From the NCBI GenBank assembly GCA_002368545.1, contig MTSC01000003.1, positions 868,001-932,000 of the forward strand: a stretch of 64,000 nt of DNA, read 5' to 3'. This document shows positions 30,338 through 41,106 of the stretch, one piece after another; the stretch's first letter is position 1; the number at the start of each line of letters is the position of its first letter. The position numbers and the translations under genes were made by a program. The stretch is from Ramichloridium luteum. Its lineage: Eukaryota > Ascomycota > Dothideomycetes > Mycosphaerellales > Dissoconiaceae. The notes beneath the pieces are model-generated. The model was given only the letters and a program-made list of their open reading frames with translations. It ran no database searches and had not been told where the DNA came from.

Positions 30338-33102
30338 ATGCCAATGAGAGAGACCAGTGTTCCTGGTCTACCTGGCGGTATCTGGGCACAAAAGCGCGGC
30401 AGCTTCAAGATGTCGGAGCCAGCCAAACGCAACGCTTTGCACGATGTCAGACTGACGGCTGGAAACGTGGCCCAGAATGCTCTCCGAGCCGGCAACACTC
30501 CATCGCCATCGAGTGATCGTGCTAGCGGCACCATTCCCTTCTCTATTCCCCTTCAGCCGGTCGCTAAAACTGGCCGTTCCCTTTCTCACTCGCAAGGTCA
30601 ACGCGAGCAGCCTCGTAACAACGTACTCTCGCATCACGCCATGTCGAACGCAGGCACATTTAGCAACGCGATGCCTCTCGCCTTGCTTGCGGAAGAAGCA
30701 GACACAGAATCCGAATCCGAGATGGGCGGCAGGCTCACTCACACACTTTCACACCCTCCCATCGGCTCACTCCTTCGCACATCTACCCTGCCTGCTGGCT
30801 TTGACAGCTTTGGCGGTCCCGGCAACGGTCGATCTCACCACGACTCCCTTTCTCCCGTGGACTCGGGCAGCAACCACCACGAACGCACTCTCGAAACCGG
30901 TTTTGCAAACCTCAATTTCGGTATGTCATGCTTTATGCATTTAATATATCTCGCGCGCCGAACCTCCTTGCGCAAGCATTAGGTAATAAAGCAGGCAGAA
31001 CACTGAACTGACACGTGCCATTTCATAGCAGATTCACAGCCTCGCCGGGCACAGTGGCAGAGCTCGCTGGGTTGGGACGGTGTGCGAAACGTCAACGAAT
31101 CACGACGTCACTCGCTTGCCGACATACCCACTCGTCGAGGCTCACTTGCTGGCGTTGGTGAATCAGGCTTTCTAAACCGAGCCTTCGCAAGCGACGTGTT
31201 TGACGATGATCCGCCACACAATATGGCGGCCTCCACTAGTGAGTCGACTTCTCTTGCATCAAATTCACCAGACCCATTCCTACCTGTTCACATGGCTCCT
31301 GGTTCAGAATGTACCATCATGTCACAGGGATTTCCGTGATCGTGTTTGGAATCATTTTTGACAATTTGTCACACCCACTTCGTCTTCGATCAGGCTCATT
31401 TTTCTTCGTTTGTCCGTTTCAAAATCTTTGCCGCACCTGAAGATCCGACCCGCTTCCGAAAAGCAACACCCTGTGCGACTAACGAACATAAATCCAGATT
31501 TTCCTGGCTACAGTCCAGACAGAAACACAACTTCTCACGGCGATAGCTACAGCGGTGGTCACTCCCAAAGTGGCAGTGCTAATTTCGACATTCCCCACAA
31601 CTATCGCGCCCCTCACGTTGATTTGAACGAGCGGGAACGAAACGAGCTTGGTGGTCTACACGACCAACCGACCGGTGCGATGCAACCGTGGGGCGCCAAC
31701 AATCACAGTAACCGTCCGCGTCGACAGCTCTACATCGTCAGCTTCAAGTGCTCGCGAGTTGATGTGTTCTTCCTTCTTGAAGGCACCGGCCTCACCGTGC
31801 GAGAGGGAGACTTGGTCATCGTCGAGGCCGATCGTGGACAAGACCTTGGTACTGTGCAACATGCCAACGTCAGTCCTGAAATGGCCCGTGTCCTGAAGAA
31901 GAAATATTCCGAAGAGCAATACAAATGGTTGATGATGTACAGTCAAAACAAAGAGGGCGCAAGCAACCCCAACGCCGAGCTTCAGCGTGACAACCCCGAT
32001 CGACCATACTACGCCGCCGATGCACCTGCTACCTTGCCAGGCAATGGAAACTTTCCTCGCGATGCCACTGCTGCGCTCAAGCCGAAGGCAATCAAGCGTC
32101 TGGCACAACATCATGAGATCAAGATGCTTGCTGAGAAAGAAGGAAACGAGGCCAAGGCTAAGCGAACTTGCCAACAGAAGGTGTCTCATCTGCGCTTGCA
32201 GATGGAGATTCTAGACGCTGAATGGCAATGGTATGTATTGCTCGAGCTCTGCACATTTCATGAGCTGACCAGATCACAGGGATTTCCAAAAGCTCATCTT
32301 CTACTACTATGCCGACCACTACATCAACTTCAAAGATCTGATCACTGAACTCTATCGCATCTACAAGACCCGTATCTGGCTGTCTGCCATAAACCCAGCA
32401 TCTTTCTCACAACACGCTATCAATCAGCCTCCAAGCGGCATCGGTCCTGGAGCTGTCACTCCCTTCAATCCGTACGGCATGAACAGCGCCTACACGATGG
32501 CCTACGGCGAAGACCGTGACCCTTATGGCGCCCAGATGCCATACCGCATCGGATATGAGACATACACACCTAATTTTCCCGCCATCCCCGGTGTACCAAA
32601 CAGCTACGCCCCCGGTACAAATCCATACATGCTTGGCTTCTATCCAGGCTCGGCGCCGGGACAGCCAGGTGTCCCTCAGGCTTCGATGCCTGCGAATAGC
32701 GAGAACTCCGCTGCCTTGATGGACCCTGCGATGCTCGCACAACGACAATACGAGTGGAATTCTCTTTACAGTGGCGCCAACGGTGCCTTAGCACAGCCGA
32801 GGGCCACTGATCTTAACAGCATGCCATTGTCGATGCAATCAGCAGATGCATCTCGGTCCACCTACAGCTTCGGAGCGCGCAATGCGAATAATGGCCCTCG
32901 CGGGAACAACTGGGACCGTGGCGGCCGTGCTAGCGCCATCGGCCTTGGTCCGGGGCTGCCCACCCCTATCGGCACGCGTCCGCTCTCGAATGGCGATGAG
33001 CTCAACAACCAATATCCCTACTCGACTGGGCCGCCAAACGCCGCTGCGATCAACAGTTCTGGGCCCGGGGCGGGAGCGAACGCGAATGCCGGTCATCGCT
33101 AG
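30338..33102 (+). CDS. PSP1-domain protein
   Basis: Model: exons 30338-30920, 31029-31335, 31394-32230 and 32280-33102, about 849 residues. Introns 1 (donor GTATGT) and 3 (GTATGT, acceptor CACAG) are firm; the exon 2/3 junction is not, because its donor GTGATC is weak and a GTACCA donor joined to a later acceptor is also in frame. Intron 1 ends in tandem acceptors TAG-CAG (31026-31031). The Ser-rich N-terminal half is disordered, with SQPRRAQWQSSLGW conserved in fungi. The PSP1 C-terminal domain begins at RQLYIVSFKCSRVDVFFLLE and runs through GDLVIVEADRGQDLGTV to DFQKLIFYYYADHYINFKDL. A Gly/Asn/Ala-rich tail follows. Yeast PSP1 was found as a suppressor of DNA polymerase alpha mutants; related proteins bind RNA. 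Precise function is unknown. Confidence 0.85.
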
Positions 33103-34282
33103 CTTGCCTCGACTGTCGAGGCTCGAAGTGGCAAAGACATGAGGTCGCCGCGCGATCTGATGTCACTTCGAGCATCACATCGTCCGTCCTGGCTCACGAA
33201 GCCAGTGAAGTTCAGAAGAGACTTTAAAAAGCAGGCAATGGTATCAATTCAATTTGGTACAATGGTGAACGATATCACAGAACGAGAAAATCAAAAGCCA
33301 AAAAAAAGATCCAACAGCTATGAGTCCAAAAGTTCGGGAGACAGATTTTGCATCTTGTGAATTTACTCTGGGGAGTCCTGCTTGCGAGGATATACAACCT
33401 TTTCCGACCTGACGGCCGATGACGACTTGATAAGGGTCATGGGCGGATGAAGCCTTGCTAGAGGACGTGGTCTGCTGTCGCGGCGCCAATGACTTCTGGC
33501 TCGACTCCACTCCCTCACTGATCCAGCATAGAAATTGCTTGCACTGCTCCACTTTCTTCTTCATTTGGGCCTTCAGATACTACAGGCAACAGAGGCACGA
33601 AAGCAATCCGGGACAGCTTTAAAAACAACAGGTGTACACGTTCCATCAGGGGAACGTACTGGGACGATTTTCTTTTCTTCTTTTCTCTCTCTCCTCCTCC
33701 GGAGAATATTGTTCAGGGATGGGGGTTATCTGCTGCCGAGAACTGCAAGGTACCAGGCGCTCTTCGGAGCAGACTTTGACAAGACCCCCTTCTCCACTTT
33801 GTTTTTTGCAACAATACAGAGGGGATCATGTAGTCTCGGCTGGCTCGTTCGGTTGGTTGAGCGAAGCTGCGAAACATGCAATGGAATGGAATTTTCTCTC
33901 CCGTCATCGCGCTTAACGTGCAAGTGCTTTGAATGATAGTCGATGCTCGTTCGGGTCAGCATCCATTCTCATCACAAATTGCAATGACATACGTGGAACA
34001 CTACTACTCGCTGCACATGGGGGTATATCCAAAACACGACCACAAACAACATCCCAGATTGCGGGACTTCCTGCAACGGAGAGGCGGAGATCTGTGTCCA
34101 GCACAGATGAATTGCCTCCCCTTACCGACCGCATGCGTTATCGTCCATCTCTTTCTCCCTTGCATATGCCATATATCGTCCCGATGACACCTCGTAACCA
34201 TGTACACCCTCATTCCATTCATATTGCCATGAATGCCATGCAGCAACGCTCACCCAGCCCAGTTCCAAATCCTCTTCAGTTC
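33103..34282. other. intergenic, 1.2 kb, convergent
   Basis: It lies between the stops of the PSP1 gene (plus) and the BTB gene (minus), so it should be mostly 3' UTR and spacer. A 33-nt pyrimidine-only run (33668-33700) is the only notable feature. A plus-strand frame from 33929 into the BTB gene is a shadow of the latter. Confidence 0.5.
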
Positions 34283-35965
34283 TCAGTCCTCCCACGGCCA
34301 CTCGCGATCGCCAACCTTCGTGCACGTCAAGTACCCCAGCCCCGCCGGGCCAAAGTCCCGCAGATCCAGCTCGAGACAGTTCCGCATGAGCGGGCGCACG
34401 ACCTCGCGCGCCAGGTGCCGCAGCTCGTCGATGCGCCGCTCGAAGCGCCGCAGGTTGTCGCGCGTGTACAGGCCATCGGCGCCGAGGTGCTGCGCGCCGG
34501 GCGACTTGAGGAAGCGCTTGAGGTCGTCGTGGGGGAGGTAGGTCGCCTCTGGGGCACCGAGCATACGGTATACGCGGCCGGTGCTGAAGGGCGGGGCAGG
34601 CGCGGCGGCGGCGACGGAGGGAGGTGGTGCGACGCGTTGGCTGGCGATGTGATTGCTTGTGCTGCTGCTACGACCGCCCACGCGTGGTAGTGCCGCGGAG
34701 CTGCTGCCGGGTCGGTTGGTGTCTTTGAGGATGCCTGCCGGAGGCGGCGTGGTGTTTTCGGCAAGCCATTGCCGGAATAGCGAGACCGCAAGCCAGCCGA
34801 GAAAGTCGTTACTAGGGTTGACGCGCTCGCCGCTGCGCGTGGACAGATTCAAGCGCCAGAGCCTGCTCTCGACCTTCTCCTCCATCTCGCGCAGCTCGTC
34901 CACTTTGTCCTCGATCAGCTCCATCACATTCGACTCGACCTGGCCGCGCAGCTGCGGCGCCGCCAACGGCCACTGCCCAACCACGTGCACCATCGCCTCG
35001 GCGAACATCGTCCGCGACTTCGCCAAATATGCCAGCTTCAGGTAGGAAGGCGGGTACTTGGCGATCTGCTTGAAAAGGCGCGCGCCGAAGCGCAGCATGT
35101 GGTGGTCGACTCGGCTGCCGACGATCTCGAGCGCGTCGTACATGTCCGCGAGATGCAACAGCGCTTTGCACTCGGTGTATGCGGACGCTATGTTGACGTT
35201 GTCGAGCGAGGGCGCATATTGGTACATGGTTCGGAAGAGGTTGTCGTAGTCCTTGAGCACCTCGTCGCCCGGCTCGGGCGGCGCGCTCGGTTCGGAGGCC
35301 GAGGAGGACGACCGGTCATGCAGGTGCAGGCTCGAGAGCTGCGTGATGTTGCGAAAGAAGTTCTCGCTCGAGGCCGGCGGCTTACTGCGCACTGGCGGCG
35401 GCGCGTCCGTGTCGCCGAAGATCGAGGCCGGGCCAGCGTCCTTCTGCACGAGCATTGGCAGATCATCCTCCCCAGCGCCCTCCCAGTCCAAGACATAGTG
35501 CCATCGCCGCCGCACCTGATCTGAAGATGGCCTCCGCTCTTGACTGCTCGTTCTTGAGCTGCTTCCCACCGTCACGCTCTCATTCTCACTTATCCGGGCA
35601 AGTCCACCGCCGAACCTTCCTCCCGCATCTTCCGATTGTCGGCCACTCCACTCAGCCCGGGTCCCGGCTTGGAAGAAGCCCGAACACTGGCCAAGGATCA
35701 GCCGGTGTAATAGGTACCGATTCTGTTTCCGTCCGCTGGGATTGCTGATGATGATCTCCACATCGCCGGTGTGCGCGAACACTGGAAATTCGTTCTGGGG
35801 CAAATACGACGTCGACCCGCCGTGATGTGTCCGCGCATGTCGATGTCGTCTCGTCGCTGACCGCCCCGACGCGACGGAGGAGGCGCGGTGTGCGGTGTGT
35901 GGTGCTGGAGGTGGCGGTCCCCCTCCGAGGGACTGCGCGTAAGGCGGCGCATGGTGGGACACCAT
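34283..35965 (-). CDS. fungal BTB/POZ-domain protein with a split domain
   Basis: One exon, 560 residues, ATG at 35965. After a basic and His-rich leader, the first BTB strands appear at about 60-100 (FPVFAHTGDVEIII, then RYLLHRLILGQCSGFFQAG). A Ser- and Pro-rich insert of about 130 residues follows. The domain then resumes at about 236-295 (DYDNLFRTMYQYAP, then CKALLHLADMYDALEIVGSR). The C-terminal half is helical and ends in conserved LRDFGPAGLGYLTCTKVGDR. BTB proteins often form dimers and serve as Cullin-3 substrate receptors, but this fungal group has no known function. The high GC content gives long shadow frames on the other strand. Confidence 0.82.
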   Translation of the reverse strand: MVSHHAPPYAQSLGGGPPPPAPHTAHRASSVASGRSATRRHRHARTHHGGSTSYLPQNEFPVFAHTGDVEIIISNPSGRKQNRYLLHRLILGQCSGFFQAGTRAEWSGRQSEDAGGRFGGGLARISENESVTVGSSSRTSSQERRPSSDQVRRRWHYVLDWEGAGEDDLPMLVQKDAGPASIFGDTDAPPPVRSKPPASSENFFRNITQLSSLHLHDRSSSSASEPSAPPEPGDEVLKDYDNLFRTMYQYAPSLDNVNIASAYTECKALLHLADMYDALEIVGSRVDHHMLRFGARLFKQIAKYPPSYLKLAYLAKSRTMFAEAMVHVVGQWPLAAPQLRGQVESNVMELIEDKVDELREMEEKVESRLWRLNLSTRSGERVNPSNDFLGWLAVSLFRQWLAENTTPPPAGILKDTNRPGSSSAALPRVGGRSSSTSNHIASQRVAPPPSVAAAAPAPPFSTGRVYRMLGAPEATYLPHDDLKRFLKSPGAQHLGADGLYTRDNLRRFERRIDELRHLAREVVRPLMRNCLELDLRDFGPAGLGYLTCTKVGDREWPWED

Positions 35966-36766
35966 TGTGGTCGACTGCCTGCGACCGCAGGCGATTGTGT
36001 CGCCGCTTTGTGTCGCGAATAGAAGACTTCGAGGGCGAACTCAAGGCGTCTTTCAAATGTTCGGGGTCGGTCGTCGAATTGGCGACCAGGCGCAGTTGCG
36101 ATTTCTGGTTGTGTGGGCTCGTACGTAGATCGCGCGCAGACTGTTCCATCAACAGGACGAAATTCGCCGCGCGCGAGGTGGCCAGGTACGCATGGTCTTG
36201 ACAAGTCCCCGTGAGTTGGTGGTGTGTTGTCACTCGTCGCCAGTCGGTCACGATTTTTTACTCTCCTCGAACCTGACCGAGGGTGGTCGCCTCTATGGAC
36301 GAGCAGGCCCGCCGCCCGCCATGCACGTCGACGATAGCGGGCAGGGCAGGGCTGGCTCGCTCCGGAGAGTGGTGGTGCTACCACCGCCAATAACCGGCCG
36401 GTGGCGCAGCTGGGCTAAGGCATGGGCGCTGTCGCCCGAAGCAGGGCAAAGTGCCTGGCGGCGGACTTTGATTGGGCGTCGGCGGGTACGGACTCGCCGC
36501 CCGCTGGTTCGGTCGCACGCGAAAAAGCCTCTGCGCCTGCGAATCGATGCGTTTTCACTCGCGGACAGCGTGTGTCGGCGCGCTGTAGCTGCTTCGAGTT
36601 TGTCCCTGTTGTTCCATGTGACATATGCTTGATCATAGCTTGAACCGCTGATCTACTGTCAAGGCCGATTTCATGCGAGTGGGAGATCTTCATTCTAAGC
36701 TCACTTGAGGTAAGAAGAGATGGAACCGTTCTAATACTGCTAATCAAGCTTATTCTTTTCACAACT
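35966..36766. other. intergenic, 801 bp
   Basis: Promoter side of the BTB gene and 3' side of the NmrA-like gene. Minus-strand frames at 35652-36390 continue upstream of the BTB start in other frames but have no motif. Nothing else was seen. Confidence 0.45.
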
Positions 36767-37866
36767 TCATTTCAGAGGAAACGGCGCATTCGACGCTCGC
36801 TGAACTGCCACTTTAGTGGCGGCATCCAAGTCCTCCTTCGGCAATCCCAAAACCTCGTTCGAGACGCCCAGCCGACCCTCATAATCACCCGTGCCGTCCG
36901 GGTAGAACACGCGCGTGTACATCGCCTTAACAAACCCGCTGCGGTCTCCGCCTTTCATAGCCTCCACAGCAGCTGCGTACCTCTCTTTCGACGGCTCGCT
37001 GGTGATGGTCCAATCGCTTCGCTGCGTCCCGGTCACGCGCAAAACAGACTCCAGCATGTCGTTCTGGCTGACGGTGAATGAGTTGACGTAGCAAATTTTG
37101 TTGCGGAAGTGTTCGAGCGAACGAGCAGGGTCGGAACCCTCTGGCTTGATGGGAAGGCTGAGCAGACCGGCCACGGCACGACCAACCTGTGAGAGCGACG
37201 TCGTTAGCATGGCTGACGGCAGACACCGACGCAGACTGAAGCGAGCAATCTTACCTGCGGCCATGTCGTTGTTGAGTTCTTGGCGTTTCCATCATCGAAC
37301 AGGGTGACTTTCCGGTTCACCAGATCGAATCCGTACGAGATGGGAATCGCCAGGCTGTACTCGTACCAGAAGCCGCACGCGATCGAGACATGGGAGCTCT
37401 TGCCCAGCTTCTCAATGGCCTTGCGCTTGTCGGCAGCTCGCTGAAAGATGGAGACATCCTTGCACAGACCCGGATGGGCCGTGTCGGGGCCCCAGCTGTT
37501 CGGCATGACCCAGGCAACTCCCGCCGCCGCTGCGGCCTCGATGAGCTTCTCCTCCGGGTCGTCCTGGACCATGGTGTTCATGGTGATGATGAGGACATCT
37601 TGACCCTTGAGCGCCTCCACGAGCGTGGAAGGATCGTTGTAGTCGACGAATTTGCTGTTCACGCCCTCGAGGAGCTTGTTCTCACTGCCAATACGGGTAA
37701 TAGCCGTGACGGTGTGCTTGCCGGTCTTGAGCAGTTCCGCGGTCATGAAGCTACCAGACTGGCCGCCCGCCTACTGTCGTGTCAGTCGACGATCATAGTA
37801 TGAGAAGACTCAGTCAGGACTCACCCCGACGATGGCGACATTCTTGATGTAGTTCGAAGAGGTCAT
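36767..37866 (-). CDS. NmrA-like / isoflavone-reductase-like NAD(P)-binding protein
   Basis: Three exons, 37825-37866, 37255-37770 and 36767-37186, joined across introns of 54 nt (GTGAGT...TAG) and 68 nt (GTAAGA...CACAG), give 325 residues. Exon 1 encodes MTSSNYIKNVAIVG and intron 1 falls within the cofactor motif, which becomes VAIVGAGGQSGSF, the GxxGxxG loop of the atypical short-chain dehydrogenases. No YxxxK catalytic pair is visible, as is usual in NmrA-like proteins. Members are either redox-state sensors, like NmrA acting on the AreA regulator, or reductases of aromatic compounds. Neither can be chosen here. A TATA box lies about 110 bp upstream. Confidence 0.87.
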
Positions 37867-37973
37867 TGTGAAAGATGATGTTTGTCAATCGCTTTGAAGA
37901 GAGTGGTTGTGTCGATGAAATGTTTGTTGGATCTTGTGTCTGTCCAACCTTCCAAAGCAGCGAAACGTCCAGA

Positions 37974-37981
37974 CTTATATA
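37974..37981 (-). promoter_or_regulatory. TATA box of the NmrA-like gene
   Basis: TATATAAG read on the minus strand matches the TATA consensus and stands 108 bp upstream of the ATG at 37866, a normal distance for a fungal core promoter. Confidence 0.5.
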
Positions 37982-38753
37982 TTCTCTCCGCCATCATCTC
38001 GTCCCTTACTGCTTGACTCTACTTCCTCCAGAGCTGTTGTTCATGGCGTAATTCATCGTCCATACGACGGCGATCGGGTTGTCAGACGGCGTGCGCTAAG
38101 CTGGTTTTGCCCGCGGCGGGAGCGGCCCGGCTACGGGATCTCTCTTCAAATGCGAGTGCGGGCTAGCCTCTTGCCTCCCTCGGACTAGCTCATCTTGCTG
38201 GCTGAATGGCTGCTGTTCGGATCCGAGCACTGGAAGCAAGCAACTTGATTAACTCCGAACCCTAAGGCCCCGCCGGCATCAACATTGTGGCTTTCTCCGA
38301 GCCTGAATGGGGATCACCGGAGAAAACAACGTCCATTATGTCCTTGAGTCCGATCAATCGGGAAACGAACATTGGTTGATCTCGGCGGAAAATCTGAACA
38401 CCACTGTCACGCTTGTTGGTTCTTTGAGCCATGCGATAGTCATCGAGATGTGATATTTTCGCACAAGCTATATGGCGGTGGAAGGGCTGGCAGCGGAAGC
38501 TCCAGTCACGTACTGAATGAAGACCATTATCGGCACAATGGTTCGTGTAAAACTTAGGCCACAGGCTTGAAACCAGACGATAAGAACAAGGACAACATTA
38601 CGACATCGTGCTTCCTCTCTTGCATTCTTGAGCGAGGTACAACACCCATCAATTTCTTCGCGGAACCTCAATCCGAAAATTACGCCCGACAACTCCCGGC
38701 TCATGCATCGTCTTTGGATGCACGTTCATAGCCCTGGTGGATCATATTACACC
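37982..38753. other. intergenic, about 770 bp
   Basis: Upstream region of the NmrA-like gene and 3' region of the APSES gene. Only short frames with no motif were seen. Confidence 0.45.
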
Positions 38754-40177
38754 TCATTCCTTAGCCAAGTCCAACAATGTCCTTGCTGCCGTCACATTGG
38801 CGTCGTCTGCGCTTAACCGCCGCTTCTTATTGCTGATCCTCCCGTCGGAGGAAGCACTCCGCTTTCGGGCGGAAGCGCCCCATGATCGCCTGCGAGGTTC
38901 GTCTTGCCGACATGGACCAGCGAGGCTCTCTGGCGTGCTTACGGGCTCTTGGTGGACGAGAGTAGCCATGGCAGATACTGTCCGCGTGGGCTTCGGCCTG
39001 GATTGGGGAGCTGAGGTTGTGGCAGTAGACTTTTCAGACGCATCGCATGATGAACGCTCATTTCGCTCTTCATGTCGCTCATTACCTCCGCAGTCCTGTG
39101 AAGCGTCATCTCCCTGCAGAAGACCGGGCACATTCTGAATCCACGTATCCGCCTCCCTCGCCGCGTTCACGATGATCTGTCGTTCGATCGCGTAGTCAGT
39201 GAACCTCGGCACGCAATCACGAAGGAACGCCGCACCGAAGATCGGTGTCAGGGCCCATCGGATCTCATAACAGAACGTGGCACACAACGCCCGCGCACAC
39301 GCGAACGGCATCCAGTACCCCTGTGCTCTGATCGAGCCGCCGGTGAGGTGGTAGGTCAAGTCCGCGAGGCCGGGGTTCTGGTCGAGGGCGGCTTGTGGTC
39401 TGGTCTGTATGTCGAACATGTCAGCTGTGATGTTTTCATCGAGCACGCGGGATGGCATATGGAGGAAGCGAACCTTCTTCTCATGTTGCGGCACCGCGGC
39501 AAAGAATGGCCGAATCCGGACGAGGCCAATTTGATAGTCCCACATGACCGTGAAGCTGCGGCCATCGGTCGGGAGGGTGAAGGTATATTGTAGGACTATC
39601 GAAAGAATGTCAGCGAAATGCTTCCATGATGCAGATCCGTTGTGGATGACAACAAACCTTCAAGACTCTTCCGGCCTGTCCGCGCCCATGAAGTCTGCTT
39701 CAAACCCTTCCCGGAGTACGGAATCGACAACGCGCTGGCATTGATGTGGCTGCCTTCTCCGTCTACCTGGTCCGAGGAGCTCCCCGACCTGACGTTGAAC
39801 TCCACCAGCTTCGTCGCCAGCTCTCGCCGTTCTGCTTCGCCCAGCCGGATGCTACCGATCAGCTGCTCCTTCTCGTATGCGGGATACTTGACTGGTGCTC
39901 GGAGAGGTCGCGTTGCTGGATCAGCGCTCCTCTTGTTCGTAGACTGGGTTCGGGGTTCGTCAAGTTGTGATGAAGGAGCTGGCGATGGCACGGGGCTTTG
40001 CTTTCTCGTCGACGTTGGGGAAGGGTATCCAGTCATCCGCCGATCTGGCAAGATATGAGTGGAGCTTCGCCGACGATGATTGATGGAGTTGAAGCCGGGT
40101 GATGTCTCCACGTTGCTCTCCGGCGTCGAAGCCTTTGAATGAGCATCTTCTGCTTCGGGCGTCGACGTAGCCGACAT
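38754..40177 (-). CDS. APSES-type DNA-binding protein, Xbp1-like
   Basis: Exon 1 (39658-40177, ATG at 40177) and exon 2 (38754-39595) join across a 62-nt intron (GTTTGT...GATAG) to give 453 residues. The N-terminal part is disordered and Ser/Pro-rich, followed by IPYSGKGLKQTSWAR, found in this fungal group before the domain. The DNA-binding part lies at about 185-300: FTVMWDYQIGLVRIRPFF, NPGLADLTYHLTGGSIRAQG and YWMPFACARALCATFCYEIR, matching the KilA-N/APSES fold of the Xbp1 branch. The tail has several basic clusters (RKRSAS, NKKRRL) suitable for nuclear import. Yeast Xbp1 is a stress-induced repressor; other APSES members control development. A repressor role here is inferred only. Confidence 0.8.
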
Positions 40178-41106
40178 CGCTCTTGGAATGATTGGCTTTG
40201 AGGAGGTCAGGAAGGAAATTTCGAACAAAGACGAGGGTCGATGCGTGTTTCCCCGAAGATGGTGAGACAAAGAAGGATGAAGGCATTGCAGGTCAGCAGT
40301 CGGTTATAGAAAACCAGAATGTGTCGAACAACGACAAGTTGCCAGACAAACCCTTCTATCACTCATTGTCCCTTCACGGGTTTGCCGTCATGGTGCATTT
40401 GCTCGTGATGGGGCTGCAATCGCTCTTCCATCGATTTCCGAGGAAGGGTGATGGGATGTTGGTCTTCCCAAGCAAAGACCATGCTTGCCCACCCACACCC
40501 ATCGTACAAAGAACAATCATCGCGAGCCCCTCCCGCCCTGGTGCTCGATCGGCCAAGCACATCTCTGTCACCCGCCATCCGCATATCCCTCGAAATCCGC
40601 GGGAGCGGGAGTGTCAAGTGTCATCGGATTTCTTGATCTGTGACCCGTCGTCCGCTTGCGGGGGAGGGCCGCGTCGTGATGGCAGGGCGTCCAGTCCAGG
40701 TGGAAAGCTGGAGAAGACGGTGGACTGGGATTCATGTCACCCATATATAGCGGGTGAATGACCAGTCGTCGCCGCAGCGATCTGGCCGCGAGGCGCCCGC
40801 AGTCAGCCTTCCGCCCGACGCACACAAGAAATTGTCACTTGCCATTGACAGGGACACCACGGCGCCACAGCCTGGTGATGTGCGCAATCCTCGAACGCGC
40901 CGTTCCGCGCGAATTTGACCAGGATCAAAGATTTCAATTATCGACTTCCAAATCACTATCTCAGGCCGCCAATATTTCACCAACCAATAAGACCGATCAT
41001 AAAGCCACTCCCAAAGATTCGTAATCTCTATCATGATGCGGATATCTAATTTTGCCATCTCCTTCTCGATCGTACATTCATCGGGAACACTGCTTCCATC
41101 TTTCGT
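40178..41106. other. intergenic, 929 bp
   Basis: It carries the APSES promoter and the 3' region of the ABC transporter gene. A TATATA run at about 40743-40748 is the only core-promoter-like element; it lies 570 bp above the APSES ATG and could drive a long leader. A 189-codon plus-strand frame has no motif. Confidence 0.45.

Noticed and set aside
33929..34690. 253-codon plus-strand frame
   Set aside because: Its second half is antisense to the BTB gene and its first half has no motif.
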